The position numbers and the translations under genes are program-made. Under the pieces are notes generated by a model. It had not been told where the DNA came from. It saw only the letters and a list, made by a program, of their open reading frames with translations, and searched no databases. From positions 27,875,388 to 27,939,387 of the forward strand of contig OY754969.1 in the NCBI GenBank assembly GCA_963576475.1: a stretch of DNA of 64,000 nt. The letters are read 5' to 3'. Positions 1 to 12,202 of this stretch are shown here, piece after piece (positions within the stretch are counted from its first letter, which is position 1; every line of letters starts with the position of its first letter). Source of the DNA: Molanna angustata (Eukaryota > Arthropoda > Insecta > Trichoptera > Molannidae).

Positions 1-677
1 TCAAGTTTTCATAAAGCCAACCTATTTGATTAAGAAAACAGGATTTTCTAGGTTGGATGAACTGGTTCATTAGATAAGTTTGGTAGATACCAAATTCAGA
101 CTAAGAACTTGAATTCATGGTGTATAAGGAGTAACAAATAAAGTAATTATTTTAGAGTAACTTTTATAAATAAATAATGTTGATTAAACAAACATGTATC
201 TTTCCTAAACGAGCAGGTACAACTTATTAGCATGGAAAATATTTCTATTTGAGATACGAATCTCTAAATTAAATAAAAGAGATGAAGTCCTTAAGTAAAT
301 ATCTCCACGCATACATTTTATCGATACCTATATTAAGGGAGATTATAAAATATTTGCGTTCAAAGACGAAAAGTTTGACGTACGAGAAAATATAATATTT
401 TCTCTTTCGCTAAGGTCTAACGTGATGTGTGTGTTAATGAAACAATCTAAAGTTTCTCAAGTTTCCATTACATCCATGTGTCGTGAAGATGGCAAGTATT
501 TTTCCTAACCTATATCCCCTTCATACATTTTCCACAAAGTACCCCGTCCGACATCCTCTTGGGATATAATTCAATTAATTTGTCTTCTCTCACATACATT
601 CTTAGTTACATGAATATTTCTTGGCAAATATTTTTGAATTTAACTTAGTAACAGTACAATAAAACTGAAAAAACATA
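1..677. other. AT-rich intergenic DNA
   Basis: No open reading frame with recognisable similarity and no repeat boundary could be seen in this stretch. It is AT-rich non-coding sequence up to the Helitron-like element that starts at 678. Confidence 0.6.
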
Positions 678-1117
678 TCCAACTGTCGATTCGTTCGAGT
701 GAATTTATTTCCTTTAATGAATCGACAGTATTGAGCCAAGATACGCGAGATTTGTATGGCCAGATCTTTATTTTCACGGATTTTTTTATGATAAATTTAT
801 GTGTTTAACTGCCTATATTTCCATTTTTTCAAAAATATCGAAAAGCGCCAAAATAATTAATTAATTTTCTATAAAATAAACACAAACATACATATGTACC
901 TACATATCATCATGTTGTTTTCATATTCTGTTTGGAAAATGGACTGACCTCTATACTATACTATCCTGACATACATAACTACATGTTTTTTAAAGAAAAC
1001 AAATTATCTTAAAATATTTAATAATTTGTATTTAAGTGTTTATAGTTTGGAACGTTTTTTTCAACTATACATACTATCGCCATCGACAGTTAGATCTCAT
1101 GTGTAACATGCAACTAG
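678..1117 (+). mobile_element. Short Helitron/HINE-like non-autonomous element (copy 1)
   Basis: The copy begins with TCCAACTGTCGAT, followed by an imperfect palindrome ending in AATCGACAG. It ends with ATCGACAGTTAGA, then a small hairpin (CATGT/ACATG arms, here with one change) and CAACTAG followed by T. This layout (5' TC, subterminal inverted repeat, 3' hairpin, CTAG|T) is that of Helitron-type elements, most like the DINE-1/HINE group. At 440 bp it is an internally deleted version of the roughly 1-kb copies at 17784 and 53882: the TG-repeat core and the adjacent C-run are missing, while both ends remain. No protein is encoded. Confidence 0.75.
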
Positions 1118-2110
1118 TATACATACTAATAAATTATTGGGGATATTTCCTTCTTTATCCTTCCGTACCCTCATTGCTATGATGTGTTATTATTATTATT
1201 CTTTTTCTCTCTTTTCTTTTTTTTCTCACTTTGTTTTTTTTTTCTTTCTTGTCTATTTTTTTAATTTATTCCTCACTAAATACCAGTAAATATAAATACT
1301 ATTGTACCAATTTAACTTAAGAGATTTCATGTTGCTCGGGTTGGTTAAAAGAAATTTCCTTATGGCAATAAACCCGCCTTGTACTTGTACATAACGTTTA
1401 TAAATAAATAAAACATGTATAAATCTCTTTTGGTGTTTTCCCATTTAAAACAAACCGTTATGAAAGAAAAGAAAGTTTCAGATATGAAATTCACCACCCA
1501 TTCGGAATGTTGCCTTTTCATGTGTGACGAAGCTGATGTGTGTGATACACCCGCACATCTGTCATTAGTTACCTCACAGTGTGAGATATATTGGATTCTT
1601 AAATAGCTTTTCCAATAATATGTACATATGTAAGTATGTATCTCTAAGATCTATTTACTCGACAAACCAAGCTTGTAGCGTAGTGAATATTCCTAAACAA
1701 ACCCAATCATAGATTCTCCGAATAAATACTTCGTCATATTTCTTTTGAATTGCCCAAGGTGGGTACTTTCCAACTTACAATTGATTTGCAGAAAACAAAA
1801 GACGAAATCGCTGACGCGTTGTTTTAGCTTTCGCCGAATTTATTTCCGACAGTCGCGTTGACTAAATATACCGAAATGTTAAGGCTGGTACTCATCAGGA
1901 CCATAACAGTAATGGTTTTTTCGAAGTTTACATCAATGTCTGTCAAGAAAACTACCATTTTTGTGTGTTCAGATTATTTTTCTTTGTAGATATTTCAATT
2001 GACATTTAATAATGTTACAAGTTTATAAAATCTACACGCACTAAGAAATAAATATTTAATAAACCTCAGATTTGTTTAAAAATAAACAAATAAAGATTTT
2101 TTTAAGGCTA
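1118..2110. other. AT-rich intergenic DNA with a pyrimidine tract
   Basis: No gene seen. Positions 1190-1260 form a T/C-rich tract after a short TTA microsatellite. The remainder is AT-rich and unique as far as can be judged by eye. Confidence 0.5.
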
Positions 2111-2113
2111 CGA

Positions 2114-2437
2114 CTATTTACACGACTCAACCATAGACGAAAACCAAAAAAAAAACACAGAAAACGCAGATAAATCAAGTTATAAATTTTTTTACCTTTG
2201 TTTATACTTTGTTATAATTGTAGATCTCGATGAAAAAATGATTTTAAAAATTAAGTTAATGTAATAAGATGCCAATATTATTTATTTTTTCTTCAAGTTG
2301 GTTTCCATGATGCATTTTGATGACCATTGAAAAAATGACAAAGGTAAATGTTTTTGTATTTTGGTTTATCTACGCTTTCTATGGTTATAAATGACCTAAA
2401 AACATAGACGACGTCAAAAAATTTGTCGTGTAAATAG
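2114..2437. repeat. Putative short inverted-repeat element (MITE-like)
   Basis: CTATTTACACGAC at 2114-2126 is matched by its exact reverse complement GTCGTGTAAATAG at 2425-2437, enclosing about 300 bp without coding capacity. Partly matching CATAGACG motifs lie just inside both arms. No clear target-site duplication is visible, so identification as a transposon is tentative. Confidence 0.4.
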
Positions 2438-2446
2438 ACACTTTTT

Positions 2447-2469
2447 GGCGGGAAAACGCTTTTCCCGCC
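2447..2469. repeat. Perfect GC-rich hairpin
   Basis: GGCGGGAAAA and TTTTCCCGCC are separated by only CGC, giving a perfect 10-bp stem with a 3-nt loop. It lies 10 bp beyond the inverted-repeat arm that ends at 2437. Its role is unknown; it may belong to the same element. Confidence 0.7.
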
Positions 2470-2794
2470 AATTCCGGTCGTAAAAATAGTGACACCGTTT
2501 TTTGAAAGGCTATATTTTCTATACCTTTGGCAGCTTGACGTTTGTGATTATTTTTAACATTAATAAGACGAGCTACCATCAATCAACACGACCTTTCCAA
2601 TCCTACATTATTAATCGAAATTTTATTTGTTAGTCATTTTTATACACCATTTCACTTTTCTTGAAATAGTTTATAAACGTGACTTCAAATTAATAGTTTA
2701 AGTTCAAAATATGGTTGAGCCAAATATAAAAAACAATAAGAATTCAGAACAACAGTAATAAAAACAGAATGATTGCAGCAATGAAGGTTTAAGG

Positions 2795-3030
2795 CTCCCC
2801 GCGCACTAGACAGCCTGGCTGCGGCAGCCAGTCGAACGTATGACGGTGTATGGAAGCCCACGCACTAGGCAGCCAGGAATTTGTGGCTGTGGCAGCCATT
2901 AGAACGCGCCTCATTGCACGGCAGCCCATTGGCTGCGGGCAGCTAGAGCGAGTGTAGGCGAATGTATGTGGCTGCCGTCAGTTTCCGCGCACTTGTCGTA
3001 GCAGCCATAGAACACACTAACTAGTAGCAG
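2795..3030. repeat. GC-rich block of GGCAGCC/GGCTGC motifs
   Basis: In otherwise AT-rich DNA, about 230 bp carry some ten copies of GGCAGCC or its complement. They are arranged in loose repeats that each start with a CGCGCACTAG-like motif (about 2800, 2859 and 2987). The many inverted copies would allow extensive secondary structure. It resembles the internal repeat block of a non-autonomous DNA transposon, but no terminal repeats or target duplication were identified. Confidence 0.5.
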
Positions 3031-3039
3031 CCAGACGTA

Positions 3040-3160
3040 TTTTTGTGTTCCATCACCAGAATGAAAACACAATCAAAAACTGTGTTTCCACCGGGAATCG
3101 AAGCCGGGACCCATGGATTAGCACTCATATACCTAACCAACTGAACTACGAAGGCCGACA
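3040..3160 (-). mobile_element. tRNA-derived SINE (family A)
   Basis: Read on the minus strand, a tRNA-like head (TAGTTCAGTTGGTTAG as A box; CTTCGATTCCCG as a B-box-like motif) is followed by a short body containing TGTGTTTTCATT. The same head and body occur at 46650-46768, which supports a dispersed SINE family rather than a functional tRNA gene. Confidence 0.6.
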
Positions 3161-3164
3161 ATAA

Positions 3165-4830
3165 TTTATAATAATAATCATCAGTTTTTATTCCAGTTCG
3201 TGAGCAGCAGGGAGGTGCAATGCTATACAAACCATATTACACATACAAAATGTTACATACAATAAAAAAACAATTTATAATAACTAAAAAATTAATAATA
3301 AATCAATACATGAACAAAAATAAAAACCAAAATGGAAAAACCGTAAAAATATCTAACTAAAATCACTGCATTATTGATGCCCATCTTTTGTGAATAGGAG
3401 ACTCAGGCCACATACTATAATAATAATATGTTTTATTGTTTTTTTTTCCAAAAAAATAACATTGTTAAGGCGTTCGAGATTGTTGAGACGCTGATTTACA
3501 TTATATTATGTAGGTAAGTTGTATCTAATTGAATATTTAATCTTGCGGCAAAAGTCTATAGGGTATACCGCAATGGCGCGATAATTCCAATCTCTACCAA
3601 ACCTCACACCATATTTACTATACTTAATATAAAGATATCTATATATTTTTTACAAATGACCGTTTGTTTAGGTATAAGTAGGCTATCAGTCTACTTACTC
3701 ATACAGTTGTGTGCATTGAGGGTGAATGATTGTGTCTAACTTGATTAATTTATCTGTATAACAAACATTTGTTTACCAAAGTAATCTTGAATGGAGGAAA
3801 GCTCTATAATAACCCAAATTGTTTCATGGGCACGCTCTCTTCGATAAAAAAGCCAGGAAAAAATATATATTCAAAAGTGTTTTTCTAATAGGTTAACAAA
3901 ATACTAGTCAAATAAAGTCAAGTATATATCTTTTGAAACTATTTAATGGAAAGTTTACATGGTTCCAATTGAAAACAATCGGTTTTTTGGTTCAATTAAA
4001 AAATAAATTTATATCGGTACATAAAATGAAACATTTCAGTGTATAACATTTGTGTATTTATTCAACTTCGGATGGTAGTATTGATTACTCAATATTTAGT
4101 GAGCGTCTAGTTAAGATAACGTAAACTAGCCGATTCAAGTCGTAAGAGTCTGAATTTTCCCATTTTACATAAGAAAAATACATATTTGCTTCGTGTATTG
4201 AGTAAAAATTAATCAAATAAGTATTTATAGGTATTATACCTACAATTGTTAAAGGAACTATCTGCCATAAACGATTTATTTTTATTCTGAGGTAAAAACT
4301 AACAATTCTTAATCAAAGGATGTCGTTATTAAAATATACAACATAATTTTGTCCATTGATATATTTTTTTTTAATGATATATATTTCAAAATAACTTATA
4401 CGAATAGAAACAACATACGTTCACTATAACATATAGATCGCGGTATTTCTTCGTATTAGCATATAAAGTTGGAGCGCCATACAAAACTGATAAGGTTTCG
4501 TTGTAACAATGTCAAACACCAACCATCGTTATGCAAAGTAATTCACTTTAACTAGAGGACTTGCAAACTAACCACCAAACCATAACTGAACGGTATTCGC
4601 AAACTTATAAGCTTCGTTAGTTCAACTTGTTCTGCAGTCTATCGATTTTAATACTAAGATACTCGACTCGATAAGAAACTTGGTATCTTTGTAAAGTTAA
4701 TTATGTTTTATTTGTGATTCTATGCAAATATGATATCAGATCACTTGCAATAAATTTTTGTATAGCTGGTTCAACGAATCAAGCATTTTTCGCCAACTTC
4801 AAAAAATAAGAAACACAAAGATAGTATTAT
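3165..4830. other. AT-rich intergenic DNA
   Basis: No gene, RNA or bounded repeat seen in this 1.7-kb stretch. It contains scattered poly-A/poly-T runs only. Confidence 0.5.
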
Positions 4831-5022
4831 ATTATATTTTTTATTTTATTTTTTTTATTTATTATGTAAACAGACAGTTACATTTACTTATTTTACTAAC
4901 ATACATAATATGACATGTGAACCAATTAAGTTTACAAGTATTATCGTTATTATATTTACAAAAAGAAGTAGTTTTGAGGAAGGCAGTAGGAAAGTAGGAA
5001 AAGGGGAACACACGTACACCAC

Positions 5023-7864
5023 CTAACCACGAAGCAGTAATCTAGAAATTGAACATTTAAATACGTTTAAGGAGTTATTGAAAAGGTCTATTTCATTAAA
5101 GAACACGTTATAGTTACAACACGTTCTATATATGTAGGAGTTCTGAGCATAATTAGTACTACAATTAGGTGGCCTAAATGTATGAGTCTTTCTAGTAAGC
5201 CTATTTGGTGCATGAAAGTTTAATTTAGATAATAACTCACTAGAATCCGTTGTACAGTTCACCAACTTGTATAAGTAAGACATGTCAGCTACAGTTCGCC
5301 GGGCTTCTAAGGTAGTTAATTTATGATATTGGGCTGATTGTGCGGGATCAACAAAAGAACGTCTGCTTCTATAATCTAAATGTTTTAAGAATTTATTTTG
5401 TATATTTTCCAATCTGTTTATATGCGTGACGTAATGTGGGTTCCATACAATAGACGCATATTCAATACAACTACGGACATAGCAACAGTACAGTGATTTT
5501 AGAGTACCCGTGGACTTGAACGGCCTTGATACCCTTATTATGAAATTCAATTGTTTAAAAGCCTTGTCTATAATATAGTCAATATGGCTTTTAAATGTCA
5601 TCTTCGTATCCACAATAACTCCAAGGTCCCTAATTTCATGCTTTCTAATAAGAATCTTTCCGTTAATTGTATACTCATGAGAAATTGGGGTTTCGGAGCG
5701 CGTAAAGGTGATATTATTACATTTTTCAATATTAAGAAATAATTGGTTATTTGAGCAATATACAGAAAGGCGATTTAAATCTGCTTGTAATGTGATTATG
5801 TCATTCCGGTTGCATATTTTCTTGAAAATTTTCATGTCGTCCGCATAAACGAGGAAGTTAGACGAGCGGAAACAGCTAGATACATCATTTATATACAAAC
5901 TAAATAGAATTGGTCCCTAGTGAGAACCTTGCGGCACGCCCGAAACACATTCACGGAATTCCGACCTACAATTATTAATTGCAACGGCTTGTAATCGATT
6001 TCTCACATATGACGACAACCATCTCAATAGGTCCCCGTGCACACCATAACACTGCAATTTATGTATTAATATGTTATGATTGATCTTGTCAAAGGCCTTC
6101 GAAAAGTCCGTATAAATGGAATCAACTTGTCCCCCCCCTCCAATTGACGTTAAAATGTATTCCGTATACTCTAGCAAGTTTGATTCGACTGATCTACCCG
6201 GAAAGAATCCATGTTGATTAGGCATAAGAAATGGCCTTATCGAAGGCATCAACTGTTCGACCACAATCTGTTCCATCACCTTACTGAACACACATAGCTT
6301 AGAGATCAGTCGATAGTTTTTTATGTTACGCTTATCACCACCCTTATAAATAGGTGTGACAAATGACATCTTCCAAATTGAGGGAAAAACACCCGAACTG
6401 AATGACAATTTAAAAAGTCTACACAATGGGTCTGCCAGCTCATCAGCACAGTTTCTAATGAAAAGTGAAGGAATACCATCCGCGCCTGGCCCTTTATTTA
6501 AGTCTAGACTTTTAAGTTTCTTATTCACATTCGATAATTCGAAATGTATACTATAAATATCTAATTCACTCTTACATAGAACATCAGGCAATTCGGCTGC
6601 GCCCCGTACAAATGTGGAATGATAAAAATCACTAAAGAGTCCAGAAATAATTCTTGTGTCACTTGAAGTTACTTTATCGTAAAACATATTCAGTGGATAC
6701 GAAGATTGGGGTTTTTTAGATTTAATGTAACTATGCAGGAACTTTGGGTCACTTGAGATAGACCTTTCAGTTTGTTGGATATAATTATTATAGCATTCTA
6801 TCTGCAAGGATTTCTGTCTAGTTCGCAGTAGTGCAAACTCGTCATAGTCAAGTGGTAATCCTGTCCTTTTCCATCTTTTGTGAGCTCTCAGTTTTTCTTT
6901 GACCATTTTAATAAGGGGTTTTGAAAACCATTTTGGGAATTTATTTGACCCCGTTATATGCTTAATCGGAACAAATCTTGTAACACAGTCGTTTAAGATG
7001 GTATAAAAATTTTCTGTGGACTGGTCCACGTTGTTAGTGACGAATTGTGCTTCCCAGTCTACACCCAGTAGATGTTCCTTAATAGATGTGTAGTCTGCCT
7101 TGTGAAAGAGTTTTGCAATCCTCGGCAGGTCCTTCACAAAGAGTACAGTATCCGCAACAAATGTTATGATAAGGGGTTTGTAATGGATATCCACATTGAT
7201 CAATGGATCTGTGCATTCTATAGTATTGCATATGTTAGTAGCCAAAACCAGATCCAATATTCTACCATTCGCATTAATAATGCCATTATATTGCTTTAGA
7301 GTGCTGTAAGATAAAAGATCAACAAAGTGAGAACTAGTAGCGTCATAATAGTTACAGGGAGATAAAGAGTTACATGCATTGGAGCATATCCAGGTGATAT
7401 TAGGTAAGTTGAAATCTCCGACCAATATGAACGTGTCGTCAGGATAATTTAACATTAGATCAGAAGTGTTATCGAAAAATAGTCTCAACATATTAGTATA
7501 GTTATGACCCTGTGGCAAATATACACAGCATAAGTTTATACTAGACCCACTATTTGACTGAATTCCAACCCAAATATCCTCACCACCAGTACACCATTCA
7601 CTATTCAGTTTAGCGGACAGGTTCGATTTCAAAGCAATAAGCACACCACCGCCGAGCTTTTGACCTGTATCTTTATAATCTCGATCTCTTCTGAAAACAT
7701 TGTATCTAGTATCGAAAAGTTCATTGTCATAAATATTTTCATTAAGCCAAGATTCTGTAAGACATATTACATCGTAATTATTGCTCAGTACATTATTCAG
7801 AAAAGTAGGTATGTGTTTTTGTTCTAAGACCTCGGACGTTCTGATAATAAATCTTTAATTCCAT
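5023..7864 (-). pseudogene. LINE ORF2: endonuclease/reverse transcriptase, broken
   Basis: The frame opens at ATG 7864 (MELKIYYQNVRGLRT), the usual start of an apurinic-type endonuclease domain. A frameshift near 7810 moves it into the frame that continues with LTESWLNE, LVGDFNLPNITW and the rest of the endonuclease. The reverse transcriptase follows: GPGADGIPSLF, YTDFSKAFDKINH, GVPQGSH and YADDMKIF, the last containing the catalytic YADD. A single TAG at 5917-5919 interrupts GVPQGSH-stop-GPILF, where related enzymes have Leu. After it the frame continues uninterrupted for 291 codons to 5023, including the C-terminal thumb-like region. Total length (about 947 codons) is normal for CR1/Jockey ORF2. 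Few lesions suggest a fairly recent insertion. Confidence 0.85.
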
Positions 7865-8169
7865 TTCAAAAACATAAAATATAATATAAGCTTAGTGGAA
7901 AAATCACCATTACGCGATTTTGGGACGTACGTGTATGAGGAGAGAGTGGAAAGAGAAAAAAATGTAAAGGGGTAGGAGATGAAAGAAGGAAAGGAAAGAG
8001 TATGAATGCGAAAAGTAGTAGAAATAGTATTAGGAAAGAGCGATTGTGCGATCGAGGGAAGGGAGACATACAATTTAAGAAAAAATACATAGTAATTAAG
8101 TATAGAATAAAGAAATAAAGAAATATTATATGGCAGTTCATTTAGAAGCGTTTGCTGGTTTGTGTATAG

Positions 8170-9243
8170 TCACAGTATTTTATTCAAGTCAGAAGCCTTT
8201 TTTATAATTATAACAGGTGACTGGGAGTTCTTCCTTATATATATGCAGCATCGCTTTATCCAACAGTACTGATAATTCTTGATCTTGGTACTGCTTCTGG
8301 CTTGTTTGAACAATATTTTATTAGTGGGAGTAAGATGGTAGTTTAAAAATATTCTGGATTCGGCTCCATTGTAGTTCAGATCCTTGATAGTCAAACCTTT
8401 GTTTTTTCGAACATTTGAGATAAAATTGTCAACTATATCTCTGTTTTTAAATTTCACCACTATCTTATGGGGAGTATTTTTGTGCTCACTCCACGAAGAC
8501 ACTCTATGGCAGAAGACGACATCGGAATCAGTTAAAGCAACATCCAGCTTTGATGCAATTTTGTTAATAACTTCCTTTATGGATTCATCCTTCACCACTG
8601 GTACACCGGAAATTTCCAAGTTACTTAAACGTTGATATTGCTCTCTATCGTTGCCATCCCTTGTCAGTTGTTTAATCGCAGACCTGAGTGAAACAACCTC
8701 CTCTTCAAGAGCCTCCTCTCGGTGGCTCTTTATACTAAGGTTCTCCAGTGTAGCTTCAAGAGATTTCATTCTTTCCTCATTCGCTTCAATTCTTTTCTCG
8801 ATCTCATCAATCAGATTCAGCTTAGAATCCACAACCTTAGATTTTTTAATAAGCATGTCCATCATTAATTTACTTGATTCAACGTTAGCCTTAAAGGTTT
8901 GAAACTCATTAAAGATCATAGAAAAATCATCTCTCAGCGACGTTAGCATCAGCATTAAATCAGCATTTGTTGGTTGCAACTGGGCTGATTCAATAGACTG
9001 TGTGCCGGTATGGCCGACAGGTGTTGATTGTCCCTTTGTTATGATGGATATACTCTCAGAGTTTGTTGCGGCCATTTGAGGAAATTTACACCTTTGACAT
9101 TTCCAAGTATGTTTCTTATGACCCATCTTTCTGAAATTTTGCTCGTTCATACCACAGCAGGCAAAATGAAAATTATGTTCACAAGCCTTGCAAGTAATTT
9201 TGTCTTCGGCAATTATTTCGCTGTTACAGATTTTACATTTCAT
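8170..9243 (-). CDS. LINE ORF1 protein with PHD-type zinc finger, coiled coil and RNA-binding domain
   Basis: This intact 357-residue frame is the first protein of the LINE. Residues 3-52 hold a Cys/His pattern (CKIC, CKAC, HFACC, CQRC) that fits a PHD-type zinc finger. Residues about 90-205 are charged and heptad-like (EKRIEANEERMKSLE and following), predicting a coiled coil for self-association. Residues about 205-320 (DREQYQRLSNLEISGVP, then HKIVVKFKNRDIVDNF) match the RRM-like/C-terminal region found in LINE ORF1 proteins and related to the FP-type C-terminal domain. ORF1 proteins coat the element RNA and assist target-primed reverse transcription. The start is the first ATG, 5 residues before the zinc ligands become dense. 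It lies 305 bp upstream of ORF2. It is undamaged, unlike ORF2. Confidence 0.8.
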   Translation of the reverse strand: MKCKICNSEIIAEDKITCKACEHNFHFACCGMNEQNFRKMGHKKHTWKCQRCKFPQMAATNSESISIITKGQSTPVGHTGTQSIESAQLQPTNADLMLMLTSLRDDFSMIFNEFQTFKANVESSKLMMDMLIKKSKVVDSKLNLIDEIEKRIEANEERMKSLEATLENLSIKSHREEALEEEVVSLRSAIKQLTRDGNDREQYQRLSNLEISGVPVVKDESIKEVINKIASKLDVALTDSDVVFCHRVSSWSEHKNTPHKIVVKFKNRDIVDNFISNVRKNKGLTIKDLNYNGAESRIFLNYHLTPTNKILFKQARSSTKIKNYQYCWIKRCCIYIRKNSQSPVIIIKKASDLNKIL

Positions 9244-9249
9244 CCTAAA

Positions 9250-10600
9250 TAATTTTGGTAAAAATCGTTTGCCGTGAATATAAGTAGGATACTATTAGAT
9301 AATAATTTGTATAAATGACTGTATGGCCACTATTATAATTGTATATATAATCTATGTTCTTTGTATATTATGTACATATATAGTATAGGTATGTGGGTAG
9401 GGGCTCAACAGAGCTCTATTTAGTATGAGAAAAAGCTTATTTTCATAGATAACTTTCAAACCTTGTAAGATAGAACATTGATCCCGCGAGGTTTTCTGTG
9501 CCAAATTTGATGGGCTTTCTAATGGTGTATAAATAAACAACACATACCCATCACCAAAAGCGGCACTTCACTAAAATGTCACTTTTCAGATATAAACTGG
9601 TATAACTTTATTGATTTTATTTTATTTCGAAAACTAAAAATGTAGTTTTGTAGCACTTTTCAAATGGACTGCAAAAAGATAAAAAAAAAATTCTTTGGAA
9701 AAACTTTGAAAATTTTCACTACGGAAAAATCATTTTCCTTCCTCAGCGTTAGGAATTAGAGTAGCGCTTCCGCGAAGTTTTTTCTTCGGGTTGATACCCT
9801 CTATATTTTACAAACAAAATTTTATCACTTTGACAAGCGGGAACATCAGCGTTTTCAATTTTCTCACAGTTTTCCGATGATTATTCACTTTTTCCACAAC
9901 AGCCTTTCTAATTCAATTAATTTTACAAAACAAAGTTTATCACACTGTAAAGCAGAAAAATTGCTATCGAATGATATATATAAGTAATGGATTGCACAGA
10001 GTTTTCACTACAAAAATTAAATACTATTGGAGAGAGAGATAGAGCACGTCAATTCAAGAAATATATGCATCTATCTATGAAAAAATTTTAAATGTAAATT
10101 ATTGTATATAATTATATATTACAATATTATATTGCCAGACGACAATTGCCAGGCGGCAATTTCTTCCAACCAACCATAGTTAATTTTTGATAAACAACAA
10201 TTGGATAATCACGTGACAAAAAAAAAATTCAAAAATATATATTACAGAAAATAAGTAAAAAAAGCAAGACAAAAAAGAATGAATACCTATAAGAACAGTT
10301 CACAACAATGACATTAAAATAAAAAGTAAAGAAGAAGAAATCAGGTAGGTATTTTGAGTTAAGTGTTTTTGAATATGTTTAATTGACAACGAAATATCAG
10401 GACTTGACTATTGCGAAATCTTAAAAATATGAATAAGAATTTATTTATTTTACAAACCCAAAAAACAAACCCTTTTACAAACCCTAAACGGTTAGTAAGA
10501 AATCTACGTTTATAGATAAAAAAATCTAATCTAGTTGTTAGCGCCGAAATTGCCGATTGCAACTCGGGCTAACAGATCAGTGGGCTTTATACAAAAAATA
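9250..10600. other. AT-rich DNA upstream of the LINE
   Basis: No gene recognised. The first few hundred bases may include the LINE 5' untranslated region. A motif GCAATTTCTTCCAACCAACC near 10156 recurs near 16980, and a related motif occurs in the SINE bodies at 21301 and 42243, so a decayed SINE body may lie here. Confidence 0.4.
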
Positions 10601-10609
10601 AATAATTGC

Positions 10610-10960
10610 ACTTGTCATGGCGCGTTATTCACAGCGATGAAGTAAATAATTGGATAAAAGAAATGGATCAAGAAAATAAATCACCTATCAGTACGGAAGA
10701 AATCCTAGCCTCGATCGCTTACCCAGTCCGAACGAAAGATGTGTTATCTATGTATATGCCGGGGCATAGAACTACACAATGATGTTTCCTACAACGGGCA
10801 CTTGTATCGGCGACGACGGCAACGAAGTCCGAATTGACATCCGCTCAAGGCCGTGTGCGGACAAGTACTAATTGGTGTGTAGCAGGAACGGAACAGGGCA
10901 GTTACATGGAAGGGAAGGGGGAAGGAACAAGACGGGTGATTTGTGTTCACGCAAAAAAAA
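10610..10960 (+). other. GC-richer block with a possible decayed coding remnant
   Basis: Base composition shifts sharply upward in GC here. On the plus strand a frame from about 10630 to 10782 reads SDEVNNWIKEMDQENKSPIS and then EEILASIAYPV before a TGA. The spacing (W..., then acidic residues, then EEI) is loosely like the C-terminal tail of CENP-B/Tigger-type transposases, but the match is weak. It is equally possible that this is an unrelated repeat. No intact gene is supported. Confidence 0.25.
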
Positions 10961-10964
10961 AGTA

Positions 10965-12200
10965 AATATCATACCGAACACTAGTATTTATATTTTCATT
11001 TTAGTATATTCAAATCATGAAATATGTCACTTTACATAACAGAACTATTTTTTTTGTTAATTCCTAATTTCAGAGTTTTATTTATTAAGTCATGGAAACA
11101 TTTCTTTAGTCCTTCTTGTCACTCTTCCCATTTATTCCTTTTTAAATTAATAATTTTATATATTCAAACCTTTATATGCACTCGTTTCCATTCTACTTAC
11201 AACATATCTTTCAATTATATATATTCTAATATAAAATTATCGGTTTTATTTTTTATATGCATTCGTTTAAGAAACTTTATTTTCTAATACTTTTCTTATT
11301 CCATGCATGTTGATGGAATACATTCATAAGGTATTGCCATAGCACGAACAAATAAAAATAACAATATAAAAAATCTCTATTAAATTACTTAATGCTTGGT
11401 TATTCACTTACCGACTTCATACCTATAACACGAAACGTTTTCCATACGTGGTAATGAGGTTTATTCTTTTACTTTGACATGAACGACTTTACAAGTTTAT
11501 CGCATTAAAAATGTTAATTTTATGAAAAATAACAACATCAATCACAAAAACGACATATTTTTAAAATACTTTCAACAAATTTACATAATACATTACAGAC
11601 ACATACAAATGTACACTTTTGAAACAAGAAATTGGATTTATCAGTACATTTTCACATAAAGTTTTGTAGGTAACTTATACAGTTAAATAAGTATGTATGT
11701 ATGTATGTACTACACATACAAGGAATATTTTGGTGACATAAACATATTTTATTCTATTCGAACAAAAATTAAGATATCAACGAAATCGTAAATACACATG
11801 CGAACATGAAACAAATATACAATAATTTTTTGTAATATTTATGGCAAATAAAATTTATTTGTATTAACAACAAACAGAATTTTATATTTGCATATGCAAA
11901 TTTCAAAATCAATAACGTAATAATTTAAAAAAAATGAATCACCGTGGTTTTGCATAAAGTCGTTTGACTTTTCCGTAGACGTCCTAAGATACAAATAATA
12001 ACCACGGAGAAATTTACTCCTTAATTGAGCTTTGATTTAAAACAAAGAAAAATATGCTAAAATATTTGCGTAGGAATACGAAAAAAAAATAATGGGGAAA
12101 TAGAACAAATTTTTATTTTACAAATTTAGCATTTTTAGGTGATACGAGACTGGTGTGTGGGGATGCACGTAGATTTTTTTAAATGAATTTGTCCTTTTTA
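10965..12200. other. AT-rich intergenic DNA
   Basis: No feature beyond a short GTAT microsatellite near 11690-11710. One frame at 11024-11287 is hydrophobic and low in complexity, without similarity that I recognise. Confidence 0.5.
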
Positions 12201-12202
12201 AA

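Larger units (their letters stand above)
4835..9243 (-). mobile_element. Nearly full-length CR1/Jockey-type non-LTR retrotransposon
   Basis: The element carries ORF1 (9243 to 8170), a 305-bp spacer and ORF2 (7864 to 5023) with endonuclease and reverse transcriptase. After ORF2 there is a short 3' untranslated region and an A-rich tail (minus-strand reading of about 4835-4870). It is the most complete transposon in the window. The 5' boundary lies somewhere upstream of 9243 and could not be fixed; no target-site duplication was found. Two lesions in ORF2 show this copy cannot make an intact enzyme. Confidence 0.85.
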
